64,000 nt of DNA from Oscillospiraceae bacterium (GCA_004558145.1 SFDQ01000004.1:1-64000), one strand, 5' to 3'. Shown: positions 15,340 to 25,649, numbered from the stretch's first letter. The notes: generated from the sequence alone by a model not told the origin. Numbers and translations: made by a program.

Positions 15340-17199
15340 TCACATACCGGCGAAATACTTGTAAGCGCTGATGCGCACGCCGTTTTCGAACATCTCGAAA
15401 TGGCAGTGGTTGCCGGTGGAGTTGCCGGTGGAGCCCACGTAGCCGATGACCTGGCCCTGGCTCACCGCCTGACCCACATGCACGGCGAGGCTGCTGCAGT
15501 GCGCGTAGAGGGTCTGCCGCCCGCCGCCGTGGTTGATGATGATGTAATTGCCGTAGCTGTAATGCCAGCCGGCGGTGGTGACCACGCCGCCGTCGGAGGC
15601 GATGATGGACGCGCCGTAGTTTGCGCGGATGTCCACGCCCTTGTGGCTGGCACTCATCCAGCGGCTGACGCCCTTGTAATTGGGCACCGGCCACACCCAG
15701 GTGCCGTTGGTGCCGGAGACCACCATGCCGTTGGCCAGCTTGGTGCCCCGCAGGCGCACCTGCGTAACGGGTTCTTTCAGCGTGGTGCGGCTGATCTCCA
15801 CCGTCTCGGGGGTGTTGGAGTCGCCGTAATAAGTATCCTCGTAGACCACTTCGTCCAGGCCGTTCTCGCCTTCCTGCTCGATCTTGTAAGTATCAAAGGC
15901 AAGATCGGCGGAATCGGTGGTGACGGTATCGTAGGGGATCTCCTCCTGCACCGTGCGGGTGATGACCCGCTTGACCTCCAGATAGGGCATCGCCTGGCTG
16001 ATGGTGAGCACATCGCCCACATAGAAGCTGGTGAGGATGTCCTGCTGGGGGTTCTGGGCCTGCAGCTGACTCACCGACAGGCCGAACTTGCTGGCCACGC
16101 TGCTGGGCACGTCGCCCTGCTGCACGGTGTAGGTCACCTCGCCCTGCTCCTCACCGGTGAGCACGTCGATGATGCTCTGCAGGTCGGTGATGGAATCGGT
16201 GAAGTAGAGGTTGCCGTCCTGCAGTTCCACGTCCTTGGTGAACTCCACCCGCAGGTTGGGGTTGTCCGGGTCCTCATAGGGTTCCTTGAGGCTGTCGATG
16301 AACTCGTGGAGCTCCTCGCCCTCGGTGGTGACCGCCAGCAGCTCGCCGTCCACATAGATGGCGGTGGCCTCCTGGATCTCGTCGCTGGATTCCTGCAGCA
16401 GCACGTTGGCCATCTGGGCCTCGTCCATCAGCGTGTCAGAAACGTCCAGCGAGTAGGTGGGGGTGATGGTGAACTCACGGCTCTCGTCGCCCAGCGCGTC
16501 GATGCGCTGGGTGAGCTCGGCGGTGGCGGCGTCGAACACCTGTTCGCTCTGCACATGGCCCACGACCTTGCCGTTGACCTCCACCGCAAGCACGTAGTTG
16601 TAGCCCAAAACGGTGTTGACCACATAGACGAAGAGGCCCAGCGCCAGCACCGGCAGCACGTAAGCGAAGGACGGGCGGATGAGCGGTGCATAGCGGCGCA
16701 CGCCCCGGCCGAAGTAAGCCAGGCCCTCCCCCACCGCCTTTGCGGTGCCAACGGTTTTCTTTTCTTCCCGCACCAGGGCGGCGATGTTTTTGAAACCGTT
16801 CCACAGGCGGACGAAGGGAGCGCTGAGCTCATGCCACGCGTTGACGAGGCCCTTGCCGACGGTGTTTTTGATGAACAGGCCGACGGCGCACGCCTTTTCG
16901 CGGATGCGTTCGCCGATGCTGCGCAGCCGGCGGCCGGCGCGGAGCACCGTGTACTCGGCCCAGAAGCCCACATCATACAGGAACTGGCCCAGCACCGCGG
17001 TCTGCGGTTTCTGCTTGGCTTTGGTGACCAGGGGGTCCAGCGCCTTCTTCACCTTGGGAGGCGGAGCAGCCCTGCGCTTTTTCTTCACCTCGGGCGGGGC
17101 CGCCTGGGCGGTTTCCGGGCCGGTCTGTTCCGGCGCGGCGGCAGGCTGGCCGCCTTCCAGCTGTTTTTCTTCCGGCGGCGTTTTTTCCTTGATCGCCAT
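15340..17199 (-). CDS. M23 endopeptidase with LysM and G5 domains
   Basis: A 619-aa envelope protein. In order: a basic, proline-rich and helical N-terminal region of about 175 residues, presumably cytoplasmic; one membrane segment (176-200); a long extracellular part; LysM (356-400, peptidoglycan binding); G5 (409-486); and a C-terminal M23 peptidase with His-519, Asp-523 and HCH at 598-600. It should cleave peptide cross-links in peptidoglycan. Start ATG 17197-17199 has AAAGGAGGAG upstream, better than an ATG 18 codons earlier. A single-gene unit with its own promoter and terminator. The role (growth, division or spore engulfment) is not decidable here. Confidence 0.9.
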   Translation of the reverse strand: MAIKEKTPPEEKQLEGGQPAAAPEQTGPETAQAAPPEVKKKRRAAPPPKVKKALDPLVTKAKQKPQTAVLGQFLYDVGFWAEYTVLRAGRRLRSIGERIREKACAVGLFIKNTVGKGLVNAWHELSAPFVRLWNGFKNIAALVREEKKTVGTAKAVGEGLAYFGRGVRRYAPLIRPSFAYVLPVLALGLFVYVVNTVLGYNYVLAVEVNGKVVGHVQSEQVFDAATAELTQRIDALGDESREFTITPTYSLDVSDTLMDEAQMANVLLQESSDEIQEATAIYVDGELLAVTTEGEELHEFIDSLKEPYEDPDNPNLRVEFTKDVELQDGNLYFTDSITDLQSIIDVLTGEEQGEVTYTVQQGDVPSSVASKFGLSVSQLQAQNPQQDILTSFYVGDVLTISQAMPYLEVKRVITRTVQEEIPYDTVTTDSADLAFDTYKIEQEGENGLDEVVYEDTYYGDSNTPETVEISRTTLKEPVTQVRLRGTKLANGMVVSGTNGTWVWPVPNYKGVSRWMSASHKGVDIRANYGASIIASDGGVVTTAGWHYSYGNYIIINHGGGRQTLYAHCSSLAVHVGQAVSQGQVIGYVGSTGNSTGNHCHFEMFENGVRISAYKYFAGM

Positions 17200-17258
17200 G
17201 GGCGCTGTCTCCTCCTTTCTTGCAAAAGATGCACGCGCTGTGCGCGTGTTCATATTTT

Positions 17259-17288
17259 ATTGTACACTTTTTGCCCTTTTGGGGACAA
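17259..17288 (-). promoter_or_regulatory. Candidate promoter of M23 peptidase gene
   Basis: TTGTCC (17283-17288), an 18-bp spacer and TACAAT (17259-17264) on the minus strand, about 60 bp before the start codon. Confidence 0.55.
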
Positions 17289-17327
17289 GCCGCGGGTGCG
17301 GTTTTTCACAGGATTTTCAAATCCCCG

Positions 17328-18206
17328 TCACATTTCCGCCAGCGATGCCATGTCCGGCGGGAGGGGGCTTTCCACCTCCACGGCACCGCCCGAAACGGGC
17401 TCGGTGAAGCGGATGCAGGCGCAGTGGAGCGCGTGGCGGGCGATGTGCGCCCGGCTGCCGCCGTAGAGGTCGTCCCCCGCCAGCGGGCAGCCGACGTGGG
17501 CAAAGTGGACCCGCAGCTGATGGGTGCGCCCAGTGACGGTGCGGGCCTTGACCAGCGTGTGGGCGCCGCAGCGGCGCACCACCTCATACTCGGTGAGGCT
17601 GGGTTTGCCCTCGGCGCACACACAGCGCAGGATGATGCTGCCCGGCGCGCGGCCGATGGGCGCGTCGATGACACCCTTTTCCTCCGGCGGCGCGCCCTCC
17701 ACCAATGCCAGATACCACTTTTCGGCGCTTTCGGCCAGCAGCGGCGCGGCGAAGGCGTTCTTTGCGCAGAGCACAAGGCCCGAGGTGTTGCAGTCGATGC
17801 GGTTCACCGGGCGGAACACGCCCGTTTCGCCCCGCGCCGCCAAACAGCCCATCCAAGCGTTGGCCAGCGTGCCGCCGGCGTAGTTCAGGGTGGGATGCAC
17901 CGCCATGCCGGCGGGCTTGTCCAGCACCACGGCGTGCTCGCTCTCGTAAGCGATGCGCAGGGGGATGTCCTCCGCCGCCACGGTGGTGGGCGGCTCGGGA
18001 GGGAGGGCGAAGCGCACGGTCATGCCCGCGGCCACCCGGTCGCAGGTGCGCAGGGGCCTGCCGTCAGCAAAGAAGCCGCCGGCGCGCTTGACCTGGCGCG
18101 CAAGGCCTGCCGAAACGCCCATCTTTGCGAGGAAATCCCGCAACACGTATCCGTCAAAGGACTGCGCCACCGGGAAGGCGAGGTCCTGGGGCGTCTGCTG
18201 CGGCAT
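17328..18206 (-). CDS. RluA-family pseudouridine synthase
   Basis: A 292-aa protein with an S4-like N-terminal RNA-binding region (about 18-75) and an RluA catalytic domain. The catalytic aspartate is Asp-138 in NRIDCNTSG, where the family motif is usually HRLDxxTSG, so the first two residues differ but the Asp is kept. GRTHQLRVHFAHVG matches the second conserved motif. It isomerises uridine in rRNA or tRNA; the target cannot be assigned among the RluC/RluD/YtzG types. ATG 18204-18206 has GGGGAGG upstream; a start 16 codons earlier is less likely. Confidence 0.9.
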   Translation of the reverse strand: MPQQTPQDLAFPVAQSFDGYVLRDFLAKMGVSAGLARQVKRAGGFFADGRPLRTCDRVAAGMTVRFALPPEPPTTVAAEDIPLRIAYESEHAVVLDKPAGMAVHPTLNYAGGTLANAWMGCLAARGETGVFRPVNRIDCNTSGLVLCAKNAFAAPLLAESAEKWYLALVEGAPPEEKGVIDAPIGRAPGSIILRCVCAEGKPSLTEYEVVRRCGAHTLVKARTVTGRTHQLRVHFAHVGCPLAGDDLYGGSRAHIARHALHCACIRFTEPVSGGAVEVESPLPPDMASLAEM

Positions 18207-18316
18207 GCGCCCACCTCCCCTTTTACCATGTGACGTACTTTTACATTTTAGCACAAAAGCCGCCGCCGCGCAACCGCCCCGCCCCGTCCATTTGCTGTGG
18301 GTTTTTCCAGCGAAAG

Positions 18317-18357
18317 GAAAAAGCGCCGCCCGCCGGGTCCCCGGCAGGCGGCGCTTT
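18317..18357 (-). terminator. Terminator of gdhA
   Basis: AAGCGCCGCC-type stem with short loop followed by CTTTTTCC on the minus strand, 22 bp beyond the gdhA stop. Confidence 0.85.
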
Positions 18358-18378
18358 CAGCCGCACGGTTTGAAAAAA

Positions 18379-19728
<1,350 letters not shown>

Positions 19729-19782
19729 GGATAAAACCCCTTTCTATACTTTCCCTCTGCCGCTTTAGCGGTCCATAGTGTC

Positions 19783-19811
19783 ATTATAAAACCGCTTTTG
19801 CCGCATTGCAA
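19783..19811 (-). promoter_or_regulatory. gdhA promoter
   Basis: TTGCAA (19806-19811), 17-bp spacer, TATAAT (19783-19788) on the minus strand, about 50 bp before the start codon. It is divergent from the rnpB promoter. Confidence 0.75.
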
Positions 19812-19851
19812 GAAAAAATTGGGCCGCAAACGCCCGCGCGGCGCAAAAAAC

Positions 19852-19880
19852 TTGCGGCGGGCGGACGTTTGTGTTACAAT
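19852..19880 (+). promoter_or_regulatory. rnpB promoter
   Basis: TTGCGG (19852-19857), 17-bp spacer, TACAAT (19875-19880), ending about 10 bp before the RNase P RNA. Confidence 0.7.
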
Positions 19881-19888
19881 ACCATGCA

Positions 19889-20234
19889 GGAAAACGAGTG
19901 GAACATACGGCAGCGGGGCGGCATCACGTCCGCTCTGAGGAAAGTCCGGGCTTCACAGGGGAATGGTAACTGCTAACGGCAGCCGGGGGCGACCCCAGGG
20001 ATAGTGCAACAGAAAGAAACCGCCGCGTTTTTCGCGGTAAGGATGGAAAGGCGAGGTAAGAGCTCACCAGCGCACTGGCGACTTTGCGGCTATGTAAACC
20101 CTACCAGAAGCAACACCCGTATGGGGCATATGCGCTCCCCGCGCGCCCCGGAGGTGGCGTGAGCCTTGCGGCAACGCAAGGCCAAGATAGATTGCCGTTT
20201 AATACAGAACCCGGCTTACGGTCCGGTCGTTTTC
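19889..20234 (+). ncRNA. rnpB: RNase P RNA, class A
   Basis: The hallmark GAGGAAAGTCCGGGCT lies near 19937 and the 3' half contains AGATAGATTGCC followed by ACAGAACCCGGCTTA. The ends AAAACGAG...GGA and TCC...TCGTTTT pair as helix P1, fixing the gene at about 19889-20234 (346 nt). It is the catalytic RNA that matures tRNA 5' ends. An intrinsic terminator follows. Confidence 0.95.
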
Positions 20235-20238
20235 TTAC

Positions 20239-20275
20239 AAAAAGGGCGTTCCCTGAAAACGGGAACGCCCTTTTT
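20239..20275. terminator. Bidirectional terminator between rnpB and bofA
   Basis: A 15-bp perfect stem AAAAAGGGCGTTCCC and complement with a 7-nt loop. The A/T ends give a T tract in both directions, ending rnpB and the convergent secG-rnr-bofA side. Confidence 0.9.
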
Positions 20276-20279
20276 GTCA

Positions 20280-20546
20280 TTATGTCTGAAAAATCAGCCG
20301 CATGGCCAGCAGGCAGATGACCCCCGGCACCCCCAGCACCACCGCCGCGAAGGAGGTGAACCAGTTGAGGGCAAGGCCCACGCCGGTGAAGGGGGCCAGC
20401 ATGTTCACCGCACCCAGGGCGGCAACGCCCGCCACCGCGCTGGAAAGCGCCGCGCCCGCGGGCCGCCGGTGCCGTGCCGCGGCAAGCCCCACCGCCAGCA
20501 GGACCGCCGCCGCGGCGGCCCACACCGGCCAGGGCGCCCCGCTCAC
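20280..20546 (-). CDS. bofA: BofA-like pro-sigma-K processing regulator
   Basis: An 88-aa membrane protein with two or three hydrophobic segments. Its C-terminal half, VNMLAPFTGVGLALNWFTS followed by GVPGVICLL, matches the BofA family pattern of spaced Asn/Gly residues and a GxPGV end. In Bacillus BofA holds the SpoIVFB protease inactive in the mother-cell membrane until the forespore signals. It overlaps the DUF2508 gene by 4 bp, the same yaaL-bofA order seen in Bacillus, which supports the call. Whether a SpoIVFB target exists here is not visible. Confidence 0.8.
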   Translation of the reverse strand: MSGAPWPVWAAAAAVLLAVGLAAARHRRPAGAALSSAVAGVAALGAVNMLAPFTGVGLALNWFTSFAAVVLGVPGVICLLAMRLIFQT

Positions 20547-20806
20547 AGGATGGCCCGGAGCCCCGCGGCCCGGGCCTGCCGCTGCAGATAGCGGTAGCGG
20601 CTTTGGATCGCCTGATACTCATAGATGCGCTGGTCGATGAGCTCCGGCTCGGTCTCCATGTCAAACAGCAATTGGTTCTGGCGCATGTCCGCCATGCAGT
20701 CCCGCAGGTCCTGTTCCAGCTGCTGCGGGCCGCGGCAGGGCGGCTTCAGGGCAGCCAGTTCAGATGAGACCGGGGCGGACTTTGCAAACAAAAGCGCAAG
20801 GCCCAT
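20543..20806 (-). CDS. DUF2508 (YaaL-like) family protein
   Basis: An 87-aa soluble protein. The C-terminal half has the pattern of the DUF2508/YaaL family (LIDQRIYEYQAIQSRYRYL followed by QARA), predicted helical. ATG 20804-20806 has GGGGAG 8 nt upstream. It overlaps bofA by 4 bp, and this pairing is conserved in Firmicutes. Function unknown; a role linked to sporulation is only suggested by the neighbour. Confidence 0.75.
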   Translation of the reverse strand: MGLALLFAKSAPVSSELAALKPPCRGPQQLEQDLRDCMADMRQNQLLFDMETEPELIDQRIYEYQAIQSRYRYLQRQARAAGLRAIL

Positions 20807-20870
20807 GGTGTGCACTCCCCTTTCCTTCAAAAAAGGTTTATGCCACCAGTTTAGGCAAATATTCCCTTGG

Positions 20871-22946
20871 TTATTCCGCCAGTTCGAAATCCACGCGGCC
20901 CAGGGCCACGTCGGCCCCCACGGCCTTCACCAGCACCTGGTCCCCCAGCTGCCAGCGGCGGCCGCCGGCCCGCAGGCTGAAGCCCTCCACCAATTCCGGC
21001 TCGCCGCCCAGGGTCTCGGCTTTCACAAAGCCCTCGGCGGTGTTGTCCAGCTCCACAAAGAAGCCGTGGCGGCTCACGCCGGACACCCGGCCGGGGAAGG
21101 TCTCGTTCAGATGGGCGGCCATATACTCCGCCTTGTAGCAGCTGTCGGCGCTGCGCTCCAGCTGCATGGCCGTGACCTCCGCGGCGCTGGAGGCCTCGCT
21201 GGCCTGGGCCGCGAAGTCGGTGTAGCGGCTTTCCAGCTCCCGCCCGCTGACCCCGGCGCAGAAGTCGCTGAGGATGCGGTGGATGGCAAGGTCCGGGTAA
21301 CGCCGGATGGGGCTGGTGAAGTGGGCGTAGTCCTCCAGGGCCAGGCCGAAGTGCCCCTTGGGCACAGGTTGATAGCAGGCCTTGGCCATGCTGCGCAGAA
21401 CGCCCATGTGCACCGCCCGCTCCAGAGGCTGGCCGCGGGTGGCGTCCAGAATAGCGCCCAGCTCCGCCACGGTGGGGGCCTCGCCCTTGAAATCCGCGTT
21501 CAGGCCCGCGATGTGCAGCAGGTCCTTCAGCCGCTCGGTCTTTTCAGCGTCGGGGCTCTCGTGCACCCGGTAGACAAAGGGCAGATGATGGCTGCGGGCA
21601 AGCTTTGCCGCGCACTGGTTGGCCAGCAGCATGAACTCCTCGATCATCCGCTCGGAGAGGCCGCGCTGGCGCTTTTCCAGCCCGATGCAGCGGCCGTCCT
21701 CGTCCAGCAGGAGCTTTGCCTCGTCGGTCTCGATGTCGATGGCGCCCCGGGCTTTGCGGGCGGCGTCCAGCCGCTGGTAGAGCTGAGCCATCACCGGCAG
21801 CTGACCGGCCACCGGGGCGTATTTTTCCACCAGCGCCTCGTCGGCGGTCCCGGCAAGCAGGGCGTTGATCTCGGAGTAAACGCCCTTCACCCGGCTGCGG
21901 ATGATGGTTTTTTCAAAGCGGAAATTCTGCACCGCGCCGGTCTTGTCCAGCTGCATGATGCAGGAGAAGGCCAGCCGGTCGGCCCCTTCGTTGAGGCTGC
22001 ACACCCCGTTGGACAGCTGCCGGGGCAGCATGGGGATGACGTTGTCGGCAAAATAGACCGAGGTGCCCCGCTGCATGGCTTCCTTGTCCATGGCGCTGCC
22101 GGCGCGCACATAGTGGCTCACGTCCGCGATGTGCACCCCCAGCTGCCAGCCGTCGGCGCAGGCGGTGACGCTGATGGCGTCATCGATGTCCTTGGTCTCG
22201 ACGGAGTCGATGGTGAAGATGGGCTCGGCCCGCAGGTCCAGCCGCTTTTTGAAGTCCGACGGGCCGGGCTCGGCCACGGCGCGGGCTTCCGCCTTCACCT
22301 TGTCGGGGAACTGGCGGGTGCGGCCCGCGGCGTAGAGCAGCGCCCGCACGCACTGGCGGGCCTTGTCGGCGCTGCCGAAGCGCATGGCCACGCCGGCGCG
22401 GTGGTCGGCGTAGTCGCCGCCCCGCTCCAGCAGTTCCACCGCCGCCTTGTCGCCTGCCCGCACACCGCCGGCGGCGCTCTTTTTGATCTGCAGTCGCAGG
22501 AAGGGGCAGTCGTCCGGCGAGAGGAACAGCTTGCCGCCCTCGGCCACCACCACGCCCACAAAGGTGGCGCGGGGCTTGGTGACCGCCAGCACCTCGCCTT
22601 CCAGGCTGCCGGGCACCCGGGGCTTGTCGAACAGCTTGACCAGCACCTCGTCGCCGGGCATCGCGCCGTTCAACCCCCGCCCGGGGATGAAGACGTCCGG
22701 GCCTTCGGCCTGGGCGGCAAAGGCGAAGTTCTCGCCCAGCTTGACCAGCCTGCAGGGAATGGCCGCGTCGGCAAGGCCGCCCTTGGCGGCGAACCACGCG
22801 CCGTTTTTGCACAGGATGCGCCCGCTGGACGCCAGTTCCTCCACTGCCCGCTGGACCTTCTTGTCGTTGCCCAGCATGCTTTTCAGTTCTCCCAGCCGGC
22901 GGGGGCGTTTTTCCAGCTCCCGCAGCACTTTTGATCGAATGGACAT
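20871..22946 (-). CDS. rnr: Ribonuclease R
   Basis: A 691-aa RNase II/R-family 3'-5' exoribonuclease. It has an N-terminal winged-helix region (about 1-55), cold-shock-like OB domains, a catalytic RNB domain with the Asp cluster IDSVETKDIDDA (Asp-247, 253, 255, 256) and a C-terminal S1 domain (about 605-690). It degrades structured RNA. ATG 22944-22946 follows GGGGGAG. It lies downstream of secG, the usual secG-rnr order of Firmicutes, though an apparent terminator separates the two here. smpB, often next, is absent. Confidence 0.95.
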   Translation of the reverse strand: MSIRSKVLRELEKRPRRLGELKSMLGNDKKVQRAVEELASSGRILCKNGAWFAAKGGLADAAIPCRLVKLGENFAFAAQAEGPDVFIPGRGLNGAMPGDEVLVKLFDKPRVPGSLEGEVLAVTKPRATFVGVVVAEGGKLFLSPDDCPFLRLQIKKSAAGGVRAGDKAAVELLERGGDYADHRAGVAMRFGSADKARQCVRALLYAAGRTRQFPDKVKAEARAVAEPGPSDFKKRLDLRAEPIFTIDSVETKDIDDAISVTACADGWQLGVHIADVSHYVRAGSAMDKEAMQRGTSVYFADNVIPMLPRQLSNGVCSLNEGADRLAFSCIMQLDKTGAVQNFRFEKTIIRSRVKGVYSEINALLAGTADEALVEKYAPVAGQLPVMAQLYQRLDAARKARGAIDIETDEAKLLLDEDGRCIGLEKRQRGLSERMIEEFMLLANQCAAKLARSHHLPFVYRVHESPDAEKTERLKDLLHIAGLNADFKGEAPTVAELGAILDATRGQPLERAVHMGVLRSMAKACYQPVPKGHFGLALEDYAHFTSPIRRYPDLAIHRILSDFCAGVSGRELESRYTDFAAQASEASSAAEVTAMQLERSADSCYKAEYMAAHLNETFPGRVSGVSRHGFFVELDNTAEGFVKAETLGGEPELVEGFSLRAGGRRWQLGDQVLVKAVGADVALGRVDFELAE

Positions 22947-22982
22947 ATACTCTCCCCCATGCCCCACACAGGGACGATTCAG

Positions 22983-23014
22983 AAAAAGGGGGCCCGCCGT
23001 CTGCGAACCCCCTT
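22983..23014 (-). terminator. Terminator after secG
   Basis: AAGGGGG/CCCCCTT arms (7-8 bp) with T5 on the minus strand, 12 bp past secG and just upstream of rnr. It could attenuate rather than stop transcription into rnr. Confidence 0.65.
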
Positions 23015-23026
23015 GAAACTACGGAT

Positions 23027-23272
23027 TTACTCCATGACGCTGATGACGCTCACCAGCAGGATGACCACCAGGAACACAACGCCCAGGATGCGGGTGGCCT
23101 TGGCCAGCTTGGCGTCCTTGCGGCGGGTGCGGCCGGCTTCCATCATGCCGCCTTCGCCCATGATCGCGCCGGACAGGCCCTTGCCCTTGGACTCCTGCGC
23201 CAGGGTGAGATAGATGATGGCCACAGCCACGAACATCAGCACGACGCCGCAAACGATCTCGATAACACTCAT
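23027..23272 (-). CDS. secG: Preprotein translocase subunit SecG
   Basis: An 81-aa protein with two membrane helices (about 2-22 and 60-79) and the SecG loop (IYLTLAQESKGKGLSGAIMG). It assists SecYEG translocation. A promoter with 17-bp spacing lies upstream and rnr downstream. Confidence 0.93.
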   Translation of the reverse strand: MSVIEIVCGVVLMFVAVAIIYLTLAQESKGKGLSGAIMGEGGMMEAGRTRRKDAKLAKATRILGVVFLVVILLVSVISVME

Positions 23273-23319
23273 ACTATAAACGCTCCTTAGCTTTTGTTAC
23301 ACGCTTTTATGCAATGAAC

Positions 23320-23348
23320 ATCATAGCACAAGACCCGGCAAAATGCAA
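23320..23348 (-). promoter_or_regulatory. secG promoter
   Basis: TTGCAT (23343-23348), 17-bp spacer, TATGAT (23320-23325) on the minus strand, about 48 bp upstream of the secG start. Confidence 0.6.
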
Positions 23349-23373
23349 GGAAATTCTTGGGCCGCGGCCGCTT

Positions 23374-25623
23374 TCAGAAAGTGAGCTGCAGCTGCTCGGC
23401 CAGGTCTTCCTCCCGCAGCAGCGCACCGGCGGCGGGCAGGGTGCGCACACGGTAGCGGTGGGGATTGGCCAGCTCCATGGAAGAGGCGGGTTTGACGCTC
23501 TCGATGGTCTGGTTCTTTTTCAGGGTGATGACCGACACGCCCGCCGAATCGCGGGTGGTCTTTTCGCTGATCTGGGTGGAGTGCACCAGCAAGAGCCGCC
23601 CGGCGCTGGTGCGCACCGCCAGCTCCTCGCTCTCCGGCAATTGCAGCATGGCCGCCAGGGGCTCCTTGTCGCTGTAGGCGTTGAGGAGCTTTTTGCGGTT
23701 CTGCTTGGTGGCGTAGCTGGAAAGGGGCACCCGGGCGCACTTGCCGTTGGCGAAGAAGAAGAGCATGTGGCCCTTATAGTCGTCGGTGACCGCCAGGAAG
23801 ATGGGGGTCTCCCCTTCTTCCATGCCCAGCTTCACGGCAACGAAGTCGCCCAGGACGCTGGCCTTGGTGTCGGCAAAGTCGCCGGCACGGCACTTGTAGA
23901 CCTGATGCCGGTTGGTGAAGAAGAGCAGCCAGGCGGTGTTGTGGGTCTCGCACTGCCAGCTGATCTCGTCCCCTTCCTTCAGCTTCTGCTCGCCGCTCAT
24001 GCGCAGCGACTGGGGGGTGATTTTTTTGAAGTAGCCCTCCCGGGTGAAGAACACGGTGACGGGGTAGTCCGGCATGGTGTCCTCCTCCACGGCCTCCTCG
24101 GCTTCGGGCGCGTCGTAGAGGATGGGGCAGCGGCGGGGCTGGCCGTACTTTTTGGACACGGCGGCCAGCTCGTCCATGATGATGCGGCGGATCTTGGCCG
24201 GGCTCTTGAGAATGTCGCCCAGGCGCTCGATCTCCGCCGCCAGCTCTTCAATTTCTTTGGTACGCTTGAGGATGTACTCTCGATTGAGGTGGCGCAGCTT
24301 TATCTCCGCCACGTACTCCGCCTGCACCTGGTCGATGCCGAAGCCGATCATCAGGTTCGGGACGACTTCCTCCTCCTCCTCGGTCTCGCGGACGATGGAG
24401 ATGGCCTTGTCGATGTCCAGCAGGATGGCCTCCAGGCCCTTCAGCAGGTGCATCCGCTTCTCTTTGCCCTTGAGGTCAAACCAGGTGCGCCGGCGCACGC
24501 ATTCGGCGCGGAAGGCCACCCACTCGGTGAGAATTTCCCGCACGCCCATCACCCGGGGCTGACCACTCACCAGCACGTTGAAGTTGCAGGCGAAGCTGTC
24601 CTCCAGGGGGGTGAGGCGGAAAAGCTTCTGCATCAGCTTGTCCGGGTCCTGGCCGCGCTTGAGGTCGATGGTCAGCTTGAGGCCGTTCAGGTCGGTCTCG
24701 TCGCGCATGTCGCTGATCTCTTTGACCTTGCCGCCCTTCACCAGCTCGGCAATTTTGTCCATCACCGCCTCCACGGTGGTGGTGGGCGGGATGCGGGTGA
24801 TCTCGATCATGTTGCCGTCTTTTTCGTAGTTCCAGATGGCGCGCACCCGCACGCTGCCCCGGCCGGTCTCGTAAATTTTGCGCAGTTCGTCCTCGTTGTA
24901 GAGAATTTCGCCGCCGCCCACAAAGTCCGGCGCGGGCAGGGTGGTGAGCAGGTCATGGCTCTCGTCCTTCATCAGGGCGATGGTGGTGTCGCACAGCTCG
25001 CTCAGGTTGAAGGAGCAGATGTTGGAGGCCATGCCCACGGCGATGCCCAGGGTGTTGTTGGCCAGGATGGTGGGAAAGGTCACCGGCAGCAGAGTGGGCT
25101 CGGTGGTGGTGCCGTCGTAGTTCGGCACGAACTCCACCGTGTCCTTGTCGATGTCGCGGAAGAGCTCCTCGCACACCGGCTCCAGCTTTGCCTCGGTGTA
25201 CCGGCTGGCGGCGCAGGCCATGTCCCGGCTGTAGGCCTTGCCGAAGTTGCCCTTGGAATCCACAAAGGGCACCAGCAGGCTCTCGTTGCCCCGGCCCATA
25301 CGCACCATGGTGTCGTAGATGGCGGCGTCGCCGTGGGGGTTCAGGTGCATGGTGCTGCCCACGATGTTGGCGCTTTTGGTGCGCACGCCCTTGAGCAGGC
25401 CCATCTCATACATGGTGTAGAGCAGCTTGCGGTGGGCGGGCTTGAAGCCGTCGATCTCCGGCAGCGCGCGGCTGACGATGACGCTCATGGCGTAGGGCAT
25501 GTAGTTTTGTTCCAGCGTTTCGGTGATGGGCGAACGCACCACCACACCGGCGCCGGGTATCTCCACGTTGTCGCCCAGCTGGGGCCGGGCGGGCGCTGAT
25601 TTTTTCGTCTGTTTTTTTGCCAT
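23374..25623 (-). CDS. parC: DNA topoisomerase IV subunit A (GyrA/ParC family)
   Basis: A 749-aa type IIA topoisomerase cleavage subunit. The catalytic tyrosine is Tyr-142 in AASRYTEAKL. The quinolone-determining segment reads HGDAAIYD (97-104), so the serine usual at E. coli GyrA position 83 is Ala-100 here. A C-terminal beta-pinwheel region follows about residue 480. It lies 26 bp after parE, and the pairing plus the partner's sequence favours topoisomerase IV (decatenation of daughter chromosomes) over gyrase, but the assignment rests on context. ATG 25621-25623. Confidence 0.88.
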   Translation of the reverse strand: MAKKQTKKSAPARPQLGDNVEIPGAGVVVRSPITETLEQNYMPYAMSVIVSRALPEIDGFKPAHRKLLYTMYEMGLLKGVRTKSANIVGSTMHLNPHGDAAIYDTMVRMGRGNESLLVPFVDSKGNFGKAYSRDMACAASRYTEAKLEPVCEELFRDIDKDTVEFVPNYDGTTTEPTLLPVTFPTILANNTLGIAVGMASNICSFNLSELCDTTIALMKDESHDLLTTLPAPDFVGGGEILYNEDELRKIYETGRGSVRVRAIWNYEKDGNMIEITRIPPTTTVEAVMDKIAELVKGGKVKEISDMRDETDLNGLKLTIDLKRGQDPDKLMQKLFRLTPLEDSFACNFNVLVSGQPRVMGVREILTEWVAFRAECVRRRTWFDLKGKEKRMHLLKGLEAILLDIDKAISIVRETEEEEEVVPNLMIGFGIDQVQAEYVAEIKLRHLNREYILKRTKEIEELAAEIERLGDILKSPAKIRRIIMDELAAVSKKYGQPRRCPILYDAPEAEEAVEEDTMPDYPVTVFFTREGYFKKITPQSLRMSGEQKLKEGDEISWQCETHNTAWLLFFTNRHQVYKCRAGDFADTKASVLGDFVAVKLGMEEGETPIFLAVTDDYKGHMLFFFANGKCARVPLSSYATKQNRKKLLNAYSDKEPLAAMLQLPESEELAVRTSAGRLLLVHSTQISEKTTRDSAGVSVITLKKNQTIESVKPASSMELANPHRYRVRTLPAAGALLREEDLAEQLQLTF

Positions 25624-25649
25624 TCTTGTCTTACCTCATAAATCTGCCG

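Noticed and set aside
20166..20591. Plus-strand reading frame running out of the RNase P RNA
   Set aside because: It starts within rnpB, crosses a terminator and is antisense to bofA; no ribosome site.
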